Part shown: one piece after another, positions 10,545 to 21,287 of the stretch
Layout of the letters: every line of letters begins with the position of its first letter
How positions within the stretch are numbered: position 1 is the first letter of the stretch
From: Trichocladium uniseriatum
Lineage: Eukaryota > Ascomycota > Sordariomycetes > Sordariales > Chaetomiaceae
Direction of reading: 5' to 3'
Length of the DNA stretch: 64,000 bases
NCBI GenBank assembly: GCA_017139535.1
Contig: WOUO01000001.1
Location: 1,054,001-1,118,000, forward strand
The notes under the pieces: generated by a model
Told to the model about the DNA's origin: nothing
The model's input: the letters and a program-made list of their open reading frames with translations, nothing else
The model's database searches: none
Made by a program: the position numbers and the translations under genes

Positions 10545-13082
10545 ATGACCACACCACGCTCCGCCCCCCAGGCACCACCACCACCACTACTGACCTCCCT
10601 CCAACAACCAATCCCCCGACCCATCGCCTTCCCCACCGTCGTCGGCATCATCGTCGCCTGTGCCTTCGTTCTCGGCTGCACCATCGCCTTCCTCGTCCTC
10701 TGGCTCTCGCGCCAAAGCCGCTGCGCACCGTCGCCGTCGGGATCACCTCCATCTGCTGGTGCTCAATAATAATAGTGGTAGTGGCGAGGGGGCAGGGTTG
10801 ATTGATAGCAGTAGCTCTGAGGGTGGTTCCTCGGATGAACTCCGTACAATGGGACGGAGGAAGTTGCAAAAGGCGTGTTCCATCGGCGGAGGGGGATGGT
10901 CCGCGTCGTTTAAAGAGAAATTTAGTTACGGCAATAATAATGCAGGTCCCCGCACAAATCGGTGCCCTTGATTCCGAGGGTGTTGACGGGGCAGGGGTTT
11001 GGGAGGAGTGCGTCGTGCAAGTGGCCGCCGGCAGCGACGGGGAACAACCAGTGGTGGTGGGAATTGGGGGTTTGTCGGGGGAAGCCGAGTTGGATTGATG
11101 AGAACGCGTTGCATGGGCCCAAGATGAGCGGGTTCCGGCAGTCTCCTGCCGAGGAGAGGAAGAGGAAGAAGAAGAAGACGGAGAATTGGGGGTCGTGGCC
11201 GTTGAGGAATAGGGCGCCTACGCTGCGAGGTTGCATCATACTATTCATGGGTATCCGGGGTATGAGCAGCTGGATGAGGAGGCGATGAATGGGGGAGCGT
11301 ATGGTGCGGTGGATTATAGACAGTTCAGGGCGTTCCCGAGAGTTCTTCCTGAGCCTCCCAAGCCGGTGCTGGCGGCGACCAGGGACCGGCGTGTTGTCAG
11401 GCCGTCTATTACCGGGGTTCATGTCTATGCAACGGACAGCTCACAGGTACCGCGGCCGTGTCCGAGTCCCGCTGCTAGCCCGGTTAGGTCTTTGCCTAGG
11501 ACGCCGTTGAGACCGAGAGGCAGACAGCAGTCGACCGACTCGACTCTGTCTGATATTCTGAGGTCAACGGAAAAGAGACTGCGGGCTGGAAGCGTCTTGG
11601 AACTGGACAGAGACAGCAGACTTACCGCATCGCCGACCAGGGTCTTGGGACTCAGAGAATATGGCGTTCCGGCATCGCAGATTAGAACACCGAGCCCAAG
11701 GAAAGGCCACAAGCGGCAGGGCTCGCAACAGTCCGTTTCCTCCGAGACGGACACTCTCGTGAGAGAAGAGGTCCCAGATGCGCCTTCGAGACTCACCAGC
11801 CCAAGCCGGAATCCGCCGAAACAAAAACCTGCCAAGCAACTGCCACAAGTCCAATCGGCACGTACCTCGATTTCGTCGGAGCTGTCGACCCTGTACAGCA
11901 AGGTTGAGATGCCCGAGGAGGTGCGCAAAGCCATCGCCCCTCTCGAAGGCTTTGTCGTTGAAGCCCCAGCAAGCGGCCAATGTCCGTCCGCCGTCCATGA
12001 ACGACCTCTTTGTCACGGCGCCACTTCCGTTGTCAACTTCTAGGGCGTCAGTTGGCCATGTGTGGACGGCGAGGCAGCACAAGGCGCAGGATCTCTTCCG
12101 AGAGAGCCTGGAGCGTTCGCAGCGCCTTTGCAGGATGACGCTTAGACAGCAGCCTGCTCAATCTCAGGGGCTGATTCTGGCACCCGGTCCGGTCACGAAA
12201 CCGAGTCCAGCAGCCGGAAACCTGCGCTATCGTAGGGTGTCGGTGACCATTCCTAGCTCGGTGCAGTCGTACCTCGGATATCCATCTCGGGCCTCGGGGC
12301 CGCCGCCGTCTCCAACCAGACGATCGCCTGCCACCAAGAGCCCCAAGGGCCCGCTCCTCCTCCGGGTGACCAAGACCAGCACGATCAGCACAATCCCCCT
12401 GCTCCCGCCGCTAGCAGCGCTAGGTCTTGAGGTCCTCAGGGACGTCAAACGCCATTCCGTCTCGGCAACCAGCAACCCACTCCGCTCGCCTGTGCTGATG
12501 CTGCCCTCCACAGAACGCTCCAGCGCGCCGCCGCCGCCAACCCGTGAAGCCCAGCTGTCCCTTGTTTTGGCGCCAAAGCCACAACCACAGGAAGCAAACC
12601 GCACCAGCGCCTCTTCGTCAATCTACTCCCAAGAGACATCCACCGGCAACACCCAAACCCCAGCAGATCTCAACCGCCTCAGCTTCCAGTCCAACGCCTT
12701 CCTCCAGGCCATGACCAACCTCTACCTAGCCCCGCTTTCTCCTCGGAGCAAGCAGGCATCGGGTTGTGAGCGGAGTTAGCAAGGGCGCTGAGAGCGTGGG
12801 TGTGGTTCGCGGTGGGAGTGTAAGTGGTAGAGGTTTACTTTTGAGGTGGGTTATGGCAAGGGAAGAGGGGGATTGGGACTGAGGGAGGGGAGCGCAGGGA
12901 GTGTGAATATGTTGGTCATGCAGCCGCCGCCGCTGTCGCTGTCGCTACCGTGGAAGACGGCTGATGCCGAAGGCAGTCCTAGGAATGTTTCTAGTGTCGA
13001 GAGCCTAGGGCTATATGATCGGCAAGGGTTTTTGATCTCGGCATCGCCGGCAAGGGGTTTCAGTCCGGTGTTGAGGATCTAA
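10545..13082 (+). pseudogene. Frameshifted gene for a single-pass membrane protein with long disordered tail
   Basis: The ATG at 10545 begins a Pro-rich N-terminus followed by one clear hydrophobic membrane segment (about residues 33-53, in FPTVVGIIVACAFVLGC) and a basic stop-transfer stretch. After that the protein-like sequence cannot be read in one frame. It appears to move from frame 0 to frame 1 near 10735, back to 0 near 10960, to frame 2 near 11220, to 0 near 11980 (long open stretch to a TAG at 12777), and through two more shifts (about 12760 and 12840) to a final stop at 13082. The pieces share one style: Ser/Pro/Arg-rich, low complexity, with short stretches that look conserved, such as RVLTGQGFGR and HGYPGYEQL. 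I found no GT-AG introns that repair the breaks. I do not recognise the family. Alternatives are several small unrecognised introns or sequence errors, although no other gene here needs such repairs. Confidence 0.55.
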
Positions 13083-13341
13083 GATATCTCTTTTGGCAAC
13101 ATTCTGTCCTTTATATTTCTTTTGTTTGATGGAGGAAAAGGCTGTTAGTGATTTTGAGAACGAATTAATTGGTAGTAAGTAATCTTGGCAGGTGGTGCCA
13201 GCCGTCTGTTAAGAGTGCAGCAGGCAGCACTCCCCCTCTTGTCTCCGTCCGTCTCATTCACCGTTTCACGTCTCACTTCCACCTCACCCTCGCCTCAACT
13301 CCCACCACCCATTTTAATTCAGCATAAATACCCCCACCACC

Positions 13342-14391
13342 ATGCCTCCCCTCCCCCACCCCGGCCTTCCGCGGCTCATAACCTACTACCAAACCCACCA
13401 CACTCCCTCAGGCAAGTTCATCTCGGTGCTCCCGCTACTCCAGCAGCCCGGGATACACCTCACCCACTTGATCCTCGCCGCCATCCACCTCAACGAAGAC
13501 CCCACCGCCATCACCCTCAACGACCACCACCCCTCCCACCCACGCTTCACCACCCTCTGGGCCGAACTGCGCATCCTCCAAGCCAGCGGCATCAAAGTCC
13601 TGGGCATGCTCGGCGGCGCCGCCAAAGGCTCCTTCACCCGCCTCGACTACCGCAGCGACGATGACACCGACGACACCACCTTCAACACCTACTACGCCCC
13701 CCTCGCCCAACTCATCCGCGACCGCGCCCTCGACGGCCTCGACCTCGACGTCGAAGAGCCCATGTCGCTCCGCGGCATCGTGCGCCTGATCGACCGGCTG
13801 CGCGCCGACTTCGGCCCAGACTTCATCATCACCCTCGCGCCCGTGGCCGCCGCCCTGCTCAGCGTGCAGCACAACCTGAGCGGGTTCGACTACGAGGCGC
13901 TCGAGGTGCTGCGCGGGCGCGAGATTGCGTGGTATAACGCGCAGTTTTACTGTGGGTGGGGGGATTGTAGCAATCCGGCCATGTATGAGATGATGCTGGC
14001 CAAGGGGTGGGCGCCGGAGAAGATTGTCGTGGGGCTGGTGACAAACCCGGCGAATGGGGGCGGGTGGGTGCCGTGGGGGGTGTTGGGGACCGTGTTGCCG
14101 CTGTTGGTGGGGAGGCATCCGCGGTTTGGGGGGGTTATGGGGTGGGAGTATTTTAATGGCTTGCCTGGGGGGGAGGGGAGGCCGTGGGAGTGGGCACAGG
14201 CGATGACGGGGTTGTTGAGGGGGAAGAGGGCGGTGGAGGGGGGGATAGACGGGGTGGTGGGTGGGCAGAAGGGCACGGGGAAAGAGGTTAGGAACAAAGA
14301 GGTGGACCCGGATGAGGGAGGGAAGGATGGCGTGGTGCCGGTGCCTCGGGAGTTTGAATACCTCTCTGATGGGGGAGGCCCCGAGGAGTAA
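13342..14391 (+). CDS. Glycoside hydrolase family 18 (chitinase-like) protein, not secreted
   Basis: A single exon encodes 349 residues. The fold is that of a GH18 TIM barrel: an early ITYYQTHH strand, a LGMLGGAAKGSF strand (the usual SxGG position), and the catalytic DGxDxDxE motif at residues 131-138 (DGLDLDVE, with Glu138 the expected proton donor). Later strands carry WYNAQFYCGWGD and GVMGWEYFN, matching the substrate-binding barrel strands of the family. There is no signal peptide or membrane segment, so it is probably intracellular, unlike most fungal chitinases. Substrate could be chitin oligomers or N-glycan cores; I cannot tell. The final ~65 residues are Gly/Lys/Glu-rich and probably disordered. 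Base use shifts abruptly near 13,900: the first part has codons ending mainly in C, the last part is G-rich with runs of G. It sits between the frameshifted gene and the HET gene. Confidence 0.88.
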   Translation: MPPLPHPGLPRLITYYQTHHTPSGKFISVLPLLQQPGIHLTHLILAAIHLNEDPTAITLNDHHPSHPRFTTLWAELRILQASGIKVLGMLGGAAKGSFTRLDYRSDDDTDDTTFNTYYAPLAQLIRDRALDGLDLDVEEPMSLRGIVRLIDRLRADFGPDFIITLAPVAAALLSVQHNLSGFDYEALEVLRGREIAWYNAQFYCGWGDCSNPAMYEMMLAKGWAPEKIVVGLVTNPANGGGWVPWGVLGTVLPLLVGRHPRFGGVMGWEYFNGLPGGEGRPWEWAQAMTGLLRGKRAVEGGIDGVVGGQKGTGKEVRNKEVDPDEGGKDGVVPVPREFEYLSDGGGPEE

Positions 14392-14814
14392 CGAGCCCGC
14401 GTCCAGCGTTCAAACGAGTTGTCAACTTGCTGGCTCAAATGCTGTCTTGCAGCGGGCGGGCAGAATTATTTGAAATGCCGCCCCTTTACACTCTAGAGCA
14501 GTTGGCCGCCCAAGCTCGACAAACCCAGGGGCTGCACTGTAGTCTGCCACTTTCCTTTTCGGTACGCTTCTGGATATCCAACTCTGTCACATTGGGTTTA
14601 TTCTTATTTAGAAGATAGAGAACAGCGAAAACAGCCAAGGCAGAATGAAGGCTGCGCCACTCCTGCGATTGCCTACTTGGCGCTAGTCTAGGCCGGCTCA
14701 GCCGCAGACGGCGCTTTATATCTCTCGAGCCTTGCGCTGAGAACTACACAACCCTCCGTTCTCAACATCAAATCTGCCAGCATCTGCCAGCATCTGCCCA
14801 ACAGCAAGTCCAAA
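14392..14814. other. Intergenic region upstream of the HET gene
   Basis: 423 bp between two same-strand genes. A tandem duplication of an 11-bp unit (CATCTGCCAGC-like, at about 14775-14798) lies just before the HET gene start. Nothing else stands out. Confidence 0.45.
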
Positions 14815-16951
14815 ATGCCCTGTCCATCGTGCAAGGACCTCGACCTCAACAACAAGACGCCCGCATACCGCCCGGGCGACTTCCACACTTACGCCTATGA
14901 ACTCTACGAAGCAAACGAAGCAGGCTGCCGCATCTGCTCCGTGATATGGCGAGCGGTCCTACACTTTGCAGAGAAGGAACAGTGGGAAACTCTGCTGAAC
15001 CCGTTGTGCAAAGTCGACATATCCCTCGCCAGAACCCCTGACGGCCCGCTCTCGGTTATGTGTTGGGAGGAGCCCACTTGGATGGATGTCGAGTTCATCA
15101 CCCTGCCCGGACTTCCCGTCTCATGGGCGAGTCCTTTTAAGCCGGCGGCCGTCGTGGGGAAAACCTCAGACTCCCCGGCGTGCTTCAGCCGAATCAAAAG
15201 CTGGATTGCCGAGTGCGAGGCCAACCACCCAGATTGCAAATCCGCAGACATGGTGCAGCTCCCAACCCGTCTCATTGACGTGAATCCCACCCCCGACGGG
15301 CTGCGGCCGTTTCTGGTCGAGTCAAACGGCCTCACCGGTCGCTATGTCGCGCTGAGCTACGTCTGGGGGACCGCTCTCCCCCTCAAAATGACCAAAGCCA
15401 CACTCGAGCCGTTCAAGTCAGGCATCCCGTGGTCCTCCATCCCCAAGACACTGCAAGACGCCATGACCATCACCCACCGCCTGGGCCTACGCTATATCTG
15501 GATCGACGCCCTGACCATCATCCAAGACGACGCGCAGGACTGGAAGACCGAAGCCGTCAAGATGGCCAGCGTCTACGGCAACGCCTACCTCACCATCTCC
15601 GCCACCCTCTCCACCGACTGCCACGCCGGCATCTTCTCCCCGCGCACAATCGCCGCCCACCACGTGCAGGTCTGGCCCCTAGGCGCAGAACAACGCCCAA
15701 CAGAGGTCACCAACCCCGACTCCCTCTCCGACTTCGCCATCTACGCCCGCAGCGGCTGGAGCCGCGGAACCTCGCACTACCGCCTCCAAACGCGCGGCTG
15801 GACCCTCCAGGAACTCGTCCTCTCCCGCCGCGTCGTCCAATACGCCTCCCAAGAACTCATCTACCACTGCCGCACCGCCCGCGCCACCGAGTCCGCGCCC
15901 ACGTTTGTCCTCCCGTCGCCCAAAGATAAGAACAACAACAACAGCTACAACTCTGCCCTCCTCAAACCCACCCCCTTTCCCCTCTCCCCTCTCACTCCTG
16001 CTATGAGAGACCAGCTCCTTTCACTCTGGAGAATCCTCATCCAGAATTATACCACCCGCTTTCTTACCTTCCCGTCGGATAAACTCCCTGCCATCGAGGG
16101 CATCGCACGCGCGTTCCAGGCGTCGGGGCTGGGGCCATACCATGCCGGGCTGTGGGAGGCGGATTTGCTGGTGGGGTTGACGTGGTATTCCAAAGCGACG
16201 TTTCCGCGTAAGGGGTGGCGGCCGACGCATTTTAAGCCTAAAGAGGGGGGGAGAGCGCCGTCGTGGTCGTGGTATGTTAATGCTACACTCTGTTTTCTGT
16301 TTTTTTTTTTTTTTTCGTCTCTTCTCCCTGCTCTACTTGGAAGTTGGTTTATTTGGCAACCCCTCTGAAACAGGGCATTTGTCCCTGGACTGCTCGAAAC
16401 ATCCTAGAAGGGGGTTGGATATATGACTGACATCGCTGAACAGGGCGTCGATCGAGGGCGAAGTGGGCTGGTCTTTGGAGGAGAACAGACAGGGCCACCT
16501 AAGAGCGCCGCTGGCGCGATGTCAAGTCCTGAGCGTGTCTAACACCGAACTGGTTGTGCGCGCGCCGGTTGTGGCGGGGGTTCTGGAAAAGAACTGTGCG
16601 TGTCTGCCGCCTAAGACGGAGTTGGGACCGGGGGAGATGAGCTATGATTCGGGATTTGGCGAGCTGGTGGTTGCTGGGCATACCGATAAGTCGGTGTTGA
16701 CGGATGTTATTGATACCAGTTTGATGCATCCTGGTATTGACGGGCCGGTGGGGCTGGTGAAGACGCCGGCGGATGTGATTTGTTTGTTGTTGGGCGTGCA
16801 GGAACCGGGGAAGCATACGCACTGGGCGTCGGCGTTGGTGCTGGCGCCCGTGGAAGGGAGGGACGGGGTGTATGAGCGGGTGGGCGTGAGCACGATGTTG
16901 AGTGCCAAGTGTTTTAAAGGGGCTGAGGAGAGGGAGGTGAGGATTGTTTAG
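14815..16951 (+). CDS. HET-domain (heterokaryon incompatibility type) protein
   Basis: Two exons, 14815-16271 and 16444-16951, with a 172-nt intron containing a T tract (about 16301-16315), encode 654 residues. The HET domain spans about residues 175-335: YVALSYVWG, then WIDALTIIQDD, then MASVYGNAYLTISAT, and the closing RGWTLQELVLSRR block. An N-terminal CPSCKDLD and later CRICS segment are typical for this protein class. In the second block most relatives have Cys where this protein has Thr (IDALT instead of IDALC). HET-domain proteins trigger cell death after fusion of genetically different hyphae, or act in other allorecognition; the family is large, so a specific role cannot be assigned. 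The C-terminal third has no named domain. Reading without the intron would stop shortly after RAPSWSW, so the splice is well supported: TG|G restores Trp in phase. Confidence 0.92.
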
Positions 16952-19900
16952 TTTGTAGAGCGGGGGGTTGGGGTTCTGAGGAGCATGTTTGAACCTACTA
17001 TCAACAACGATGCCATACACTTAAGGCCTTAAACTTAACTATGAGCTCCGCAAAGATAACCCCCCCCCCTTCAATATTGGACCCATCATGTCTTGTACTC
17101 CCGTGCTGTCTCTAACTCTAGCAGATAGTGCACGTTGTATTGCAACAGCGTTAGCAAGCACTCGTCCTACACTGGGCCGGGTCGGGTGACGACGGCTACA
17201 AGCTTCATGGGTATGGAGCGAGTCTCGGGTCGAGAAACGCGTTCTGTGTGTGAGGGAGCTGTGTTGGCGATGCAGTTGTTCTGCACCGTCAGATGATTCT
17301 TTGCCCCGAGGTATATTCCTGGCAGAGATCTAACTTCTAGTCGATGACAGCTGCTCAAGTCTCTTCCTTGGAAGGCTATGGTCGTTTACCTGGTTACGGC
17401 GTCTTCGGGCTGTTTGTGTCTCGTCATTCATCGACAGATGTTTTAGGTGGTGAGGACACCAAAAGGCCTTCGTCCAACTAAGATTCTCAATGATGCGCAT
17501 TCATAATTCTCACTGGTATTGTTCTCCTTCAATCCCAACACACACTGACCACATCTTGGTCAAGTCTTGGTGAGGACTTCGTCTGCCGGCTGATCCTGCG
17601 GTGAAAGACAATGGCTTGTGTCCGACTCGCTGTTAAGCTGTGCCCCCACGGCGAGCCTCAAAACCGGCTCAACTTCCTGGCAGACACCTGAAGCTCTGTG
17701 TCAGAATCAGGCCAGTTTCAAGCCACTCAACCAGAGTATGAATAATCCGTCTGCTATTGCAAGAGCTAGTGCAGGGGTGCGCCCCGGAAACCGACACTAA
17801 GGAGAAACGGACGGCGGCTTGGTCAAGGAAAATAGGTACGCACCTCCGTTATGAGGAATGTGGCTTGGTTTTGAAACACGAGGAAAGCGAACAAAAAAAT
17901 AAAAGAAAATCCCTATAGCTACTGATAACTACTTTGTGCCATCGAGCGGATGGCTCGAATTCGCTGAAATTTGAAAATAGATGGCCGAAGTGACTCGGGG
18001 TTCAGGGACAAAGTCGGGGGGTGTATATGACCTGTGTTCAAGTATACTATTCGGTTTGTTTGAATATGCCATTATTTAGGTAGGTAACTATTACGACATC
18101 TAAACGGCCCTCGTAGTCGTTAAGTCTGTCGTGCAGGCCCATCAGGGAAGGTTGAGCCATTGCATCGTGACCTGGTAAGTATACGAATAAGACTTCACAT
18201 ACTCGTCTTCCCTTAACTGCCCGTCAACAAAAGGGAAGCGTATTTTGGAAGAGTATTTTGGCAACGGAATGACTGCGAAACCGATGAAGCTTTCCAGTTT
18301 TCATAAAGATCCACCAACGGAAGTGAAGGATGAAATCTCTTGAAAGTCAAAACGGGAAGATTTCCGGCGCATAAACGTCCTCCCATTGGCCCAACGTCGA
18401 CGCTCTAGCGCAGATCAACGAGATGGTGGTGGGATACGAGCAGCGGCCAGACTTGGTCTGTACTCCTTGTGCGGCGTTCAACAATATACTACGGTAACTA
18501 GCTTTGGTTTTTACTAATTTACTGTAGCAAAGATGGCCGAGAACCCCGACTTCGTCCACCAGGAACCCCTGTCAGTTCATTGCTTGGCAACACTGTGAAA
18601 ATACAACCGTCTCACATATGCACAATGATGTCACCCGTACCTTCCTTATCTCGTAGCGCTTTCCCGTCCCGTCTGAGTGTTGACATTGGACCTTCTCGGT
18701 GGCCTCAAAACTTTTAGAAATCTTTGCGTCAACTGTCGTAAGCTCGCATTCTGTTATCATTGCCATGCGAGCCGCCTACGTTTTCTTGCATCATCACGGG
18801 GACCCTGAGTCCCTTGTTCGCCTCGGCTCGGAAACCCCAGCCACATTGACGACAAGACGAACAAAGTAGTTAAGAGGATGGACTTTGTATAATTACCGCA
18901 TTCTTAGGGCATGGGGGTCCAATAGCTCTGAATGGCCTCAATTCGACCGCCAAGTGTCTAGATCCCGCGGAATGCCACGGATGCCATGATTTTTTGCAAA
19001 TTTCTTGCAGAGGTGCTGCCGGTCTGCCAACTTTTCCCTCCCGAAGGCTGCACATCCCGCCATCTATTGGCCCCGTTCCGCACGCAGGGCCCTTCCTGTG
19101 GGAATAGCAAGGTTAGTTTCGGTACCCTCGAGGACGTGGCATTTCCAGCGTTTCCGGCGTCGGGACCAGGTACCGGTACATCAAACATCTGAACCCTGCA
19201 CACCACTCCCGCCTGCATCATTGTCCGACCACTGACATCATGGGAATTCGCCCATCATCCTTTCGCGGAAGCGGGCAACCACCGCCCATCGTCGGCCCGC
19301 GTGCCTGGCCCCGAGATGTTGCGAGTCTGCCGTGTATCTCGACTCGCTCAACAACCCCACCGTGGCCAACTACGCTCACTTGGTCGCCCCGTCACCGTCA
19401 ACCGTTTCTAACAAGGTCGCCGAAGTGGGATGGACCATCGTGGAGTCGGAGCTTTTACCTCGAACAGCTCCCCCGACTGTCCACATCCCCAAGTCACTTC
19501 GTCACAGTTCGCCTCCGTTTCCAAAAAGGTTCCAGTCACTCGGACAGTCATGACTGTTACTCGGTTAAAGAGACGGGATAGACCGGGGTGAAGGAACCAG
19601 AACTGACTTCAACTAACCCCATTCCTTTACCCCAGGATCGGCAGGGTCTTGCCGTTTGCAGCCCGCCGTTCGCCCCTAAACGGTTCCCACTCCGTCACCA
19701 ACAGCTGATGTGATGGAAGCATCTCGACCCTACAGTAAGCTTGCCAAGGTAAGTCGTTGGACGAATACCCATGAACCACAGATGCAATGATGGGGAAAAC
19801 ACCACGGCGATCTCCGCGCAAACGGCAGCCAGCATGCCGATCTGCCACGGAAAGGGGAAGTGTGCAGACGTGGGTAGCAACGCTAAAGTTCCCACCCTCC

Positions 19901-20466
19901 GTGGAAGTTGCTGACTGGGAGGATATGCTTGCTGTGTGCCTTGTGTCGTGACGCTGTGAGATTGGTGTTGTACGTCCATCTCACGGTGACGAAAGGAGAT
20001 TCTAGAGAAAGACCGGGAGATGGCCCCCTTGACCCTTCAACCCCTTCGTTCTAGACCCAACGAAGCCCGTCTATTAGAGTCACCCAACCTTCTGCACCAG
20101 CGGAGAGATCGTCCACCGCCCCGGTCCACAAATCTCGCCTTATGATGAGGGTCCATCGGGCGAACATATCCGTTTATAAAGCCTTGCCCGAGCCCGCTCT
20201 GTCAGCGGTTCCGTTTCGCACCCATATCGGTTTTAATCACGCGTATCTCATCTCATCAATACCTGTTTAACCCAACACAAAGCACAAACCAGTTTCCCCT
20301 TCTACACTCCAAGTTCCTAGATCTCAGCACTCCCAAGTTTCTCCCAAGATCGATCACCCGAACCAAGTTTACACCCTTTACACACAACACACAACGACAC
20401 AACACACAGACCACACACCACCACCAAACAAGACAAAGAACAACACAACACACAAAGAACCACACC
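16952..20466. other. 3.5-kb region without a recognisable gene
   Basis: Only short frames are found, none with a start, composition and domain that convince. GC content appears lower than in flanking genes. A C homopolymer lies near 17060. The last ~110 bp before 20467 is strikingly C/A-rich with almost no G (ACACA runs), which I read as the untranslated leader of the small gene. I see no terminal inverted repeats or transposase or polymerase motifs. Confidence 0.5.
20172..20180 (+). promoter_or_regulatory. TATA-like element upstream of the 90-residue gene
   Basis: A GTTTATAAA sequence lies about 290 bp before the ATG at 20467, ahead of the C/A-rich leader. The position would fit a core promoter with a leader of some 250 nt. 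This is judged from sequence only. Confidence 0.35.
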
Positions 20467-20739
20467 ATGTCCGGCTCGCAACAAAACGCCTACTCCATGA
20501 CCATGTCCATGTCGCCACTGCCGCCCGCCGACCTCGGGTCGTACGCGCGCACAATGCACCAGCACACCAAGCGGCAGATGGAGGCTATCGCACAGTCGTC
20601 ATCTTCCCCACCAAGGAGTAGCAACGACAGCGCCTCCCACCAGCAGCACGGGCACACGCCCACGCCGACGGGCCTGCCCGACGGCTACCAACCGACGAAC
20701 CGGAGTCGGAATTCGAGCGAGTGCAGCTACCAGGGCTGA
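20467..20739 (+). CDS. Small hypothetical protein, 90 residues
   Basis: A single-exon frame of 90 residues begins at an ATG in good context (CACACCATGTCC) directly after a C/A-rich leader. The N-terminal half, with repeated Met-containing dipeptides followed by PLPPADLGSYARTMHQHTK, reads like a short conserved helix. The C-terminal half is Ser/His/Pro/Thr-rich and disordered. It is hydrophilic, without signal peptide or membrane segment. I do not recognise a named family. The leader, start context and helix-like segment make it more credible than the random frames nearby, but it could still be spurious or part of a longer spliced gene. Confidence 0.6.
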   Translation: MSGSQQNAYSMTMSMSPLPPADLGSYARTMHQHTKRQMEAIAQSSSSPPRSSNDSASHQQHGHTPTPTGLPDGYQPTNRSRNSSECSYQG

Positions 20740-21287
20740 GCTGGCCACTGTTCTAAGAAGAAAAGAAGCTTTTTTGCCAGGTTTGGCAAAGAGAGGAAAA
20801 AAAAAAAAAAAGGGGCGTTGAGCATTCGCTTAAACTCTGCAAGGAGTTCCATTTCCCGGGACATGAGCGGTTCCGAACGTAAAGAGGCACACGGAGGATG
20901 AGGTCCTGTGACGAAGACACGAGGCAATGATGTACACACACCATGAACCGGCGTACCTGGTGCGATTGCGGTTGCGGTTGCGGTTGCGGTTTTAGCATAT
21001 TCACCTGTGGGCGGTTTGCGGTTTTAGCTGCGCGAACACGGCGTTGGAGGAGCGGGACAGCATAGGCATTAGGCTACATTCGTTGGACGGCGTTGGAATA
21101 TACGGCCATTCTTGCGGCGTTGTGTGAACCATGCTTGTGCAAGTTAGTGATCTGAGCCTAAATGTTGGTTCCTGGCTAGAATGTCGATCTGGACCAAACG
21201 GCTTCACTAGTGGATCGACCATAGATGGCCCATGCCAAGCGATAATCGTGATTTCGTAACGTTTCGTCGATGCCGTTGTTTTGTTCC
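20740..21287. other. Convergent intergenic region, small gene / YJU2
   Basis: 548 bp between two convergent genes; presumably both 3' ends. It holds an A tract near 20797-20811 and a hexanucleotide repeat (listed separately). No gene is apparent. Confidence 0.5.
20966..20989. repeat. TTGCGG tandem repeat, four copies
   Basis: Four perfect head-to-tail copies of TTGCGG, in the convergent spacer between the small gene and YJU2. Confidence 0.9.

Noticed and set aside
16952..20466. Suspected RIP-mutated transposon in the gene-free stretch
   Set aside because: It is not markedly AT-rich, has no terminal repeats and no reverse-transcriptase or transposase-like remnants in any frame that I could see.
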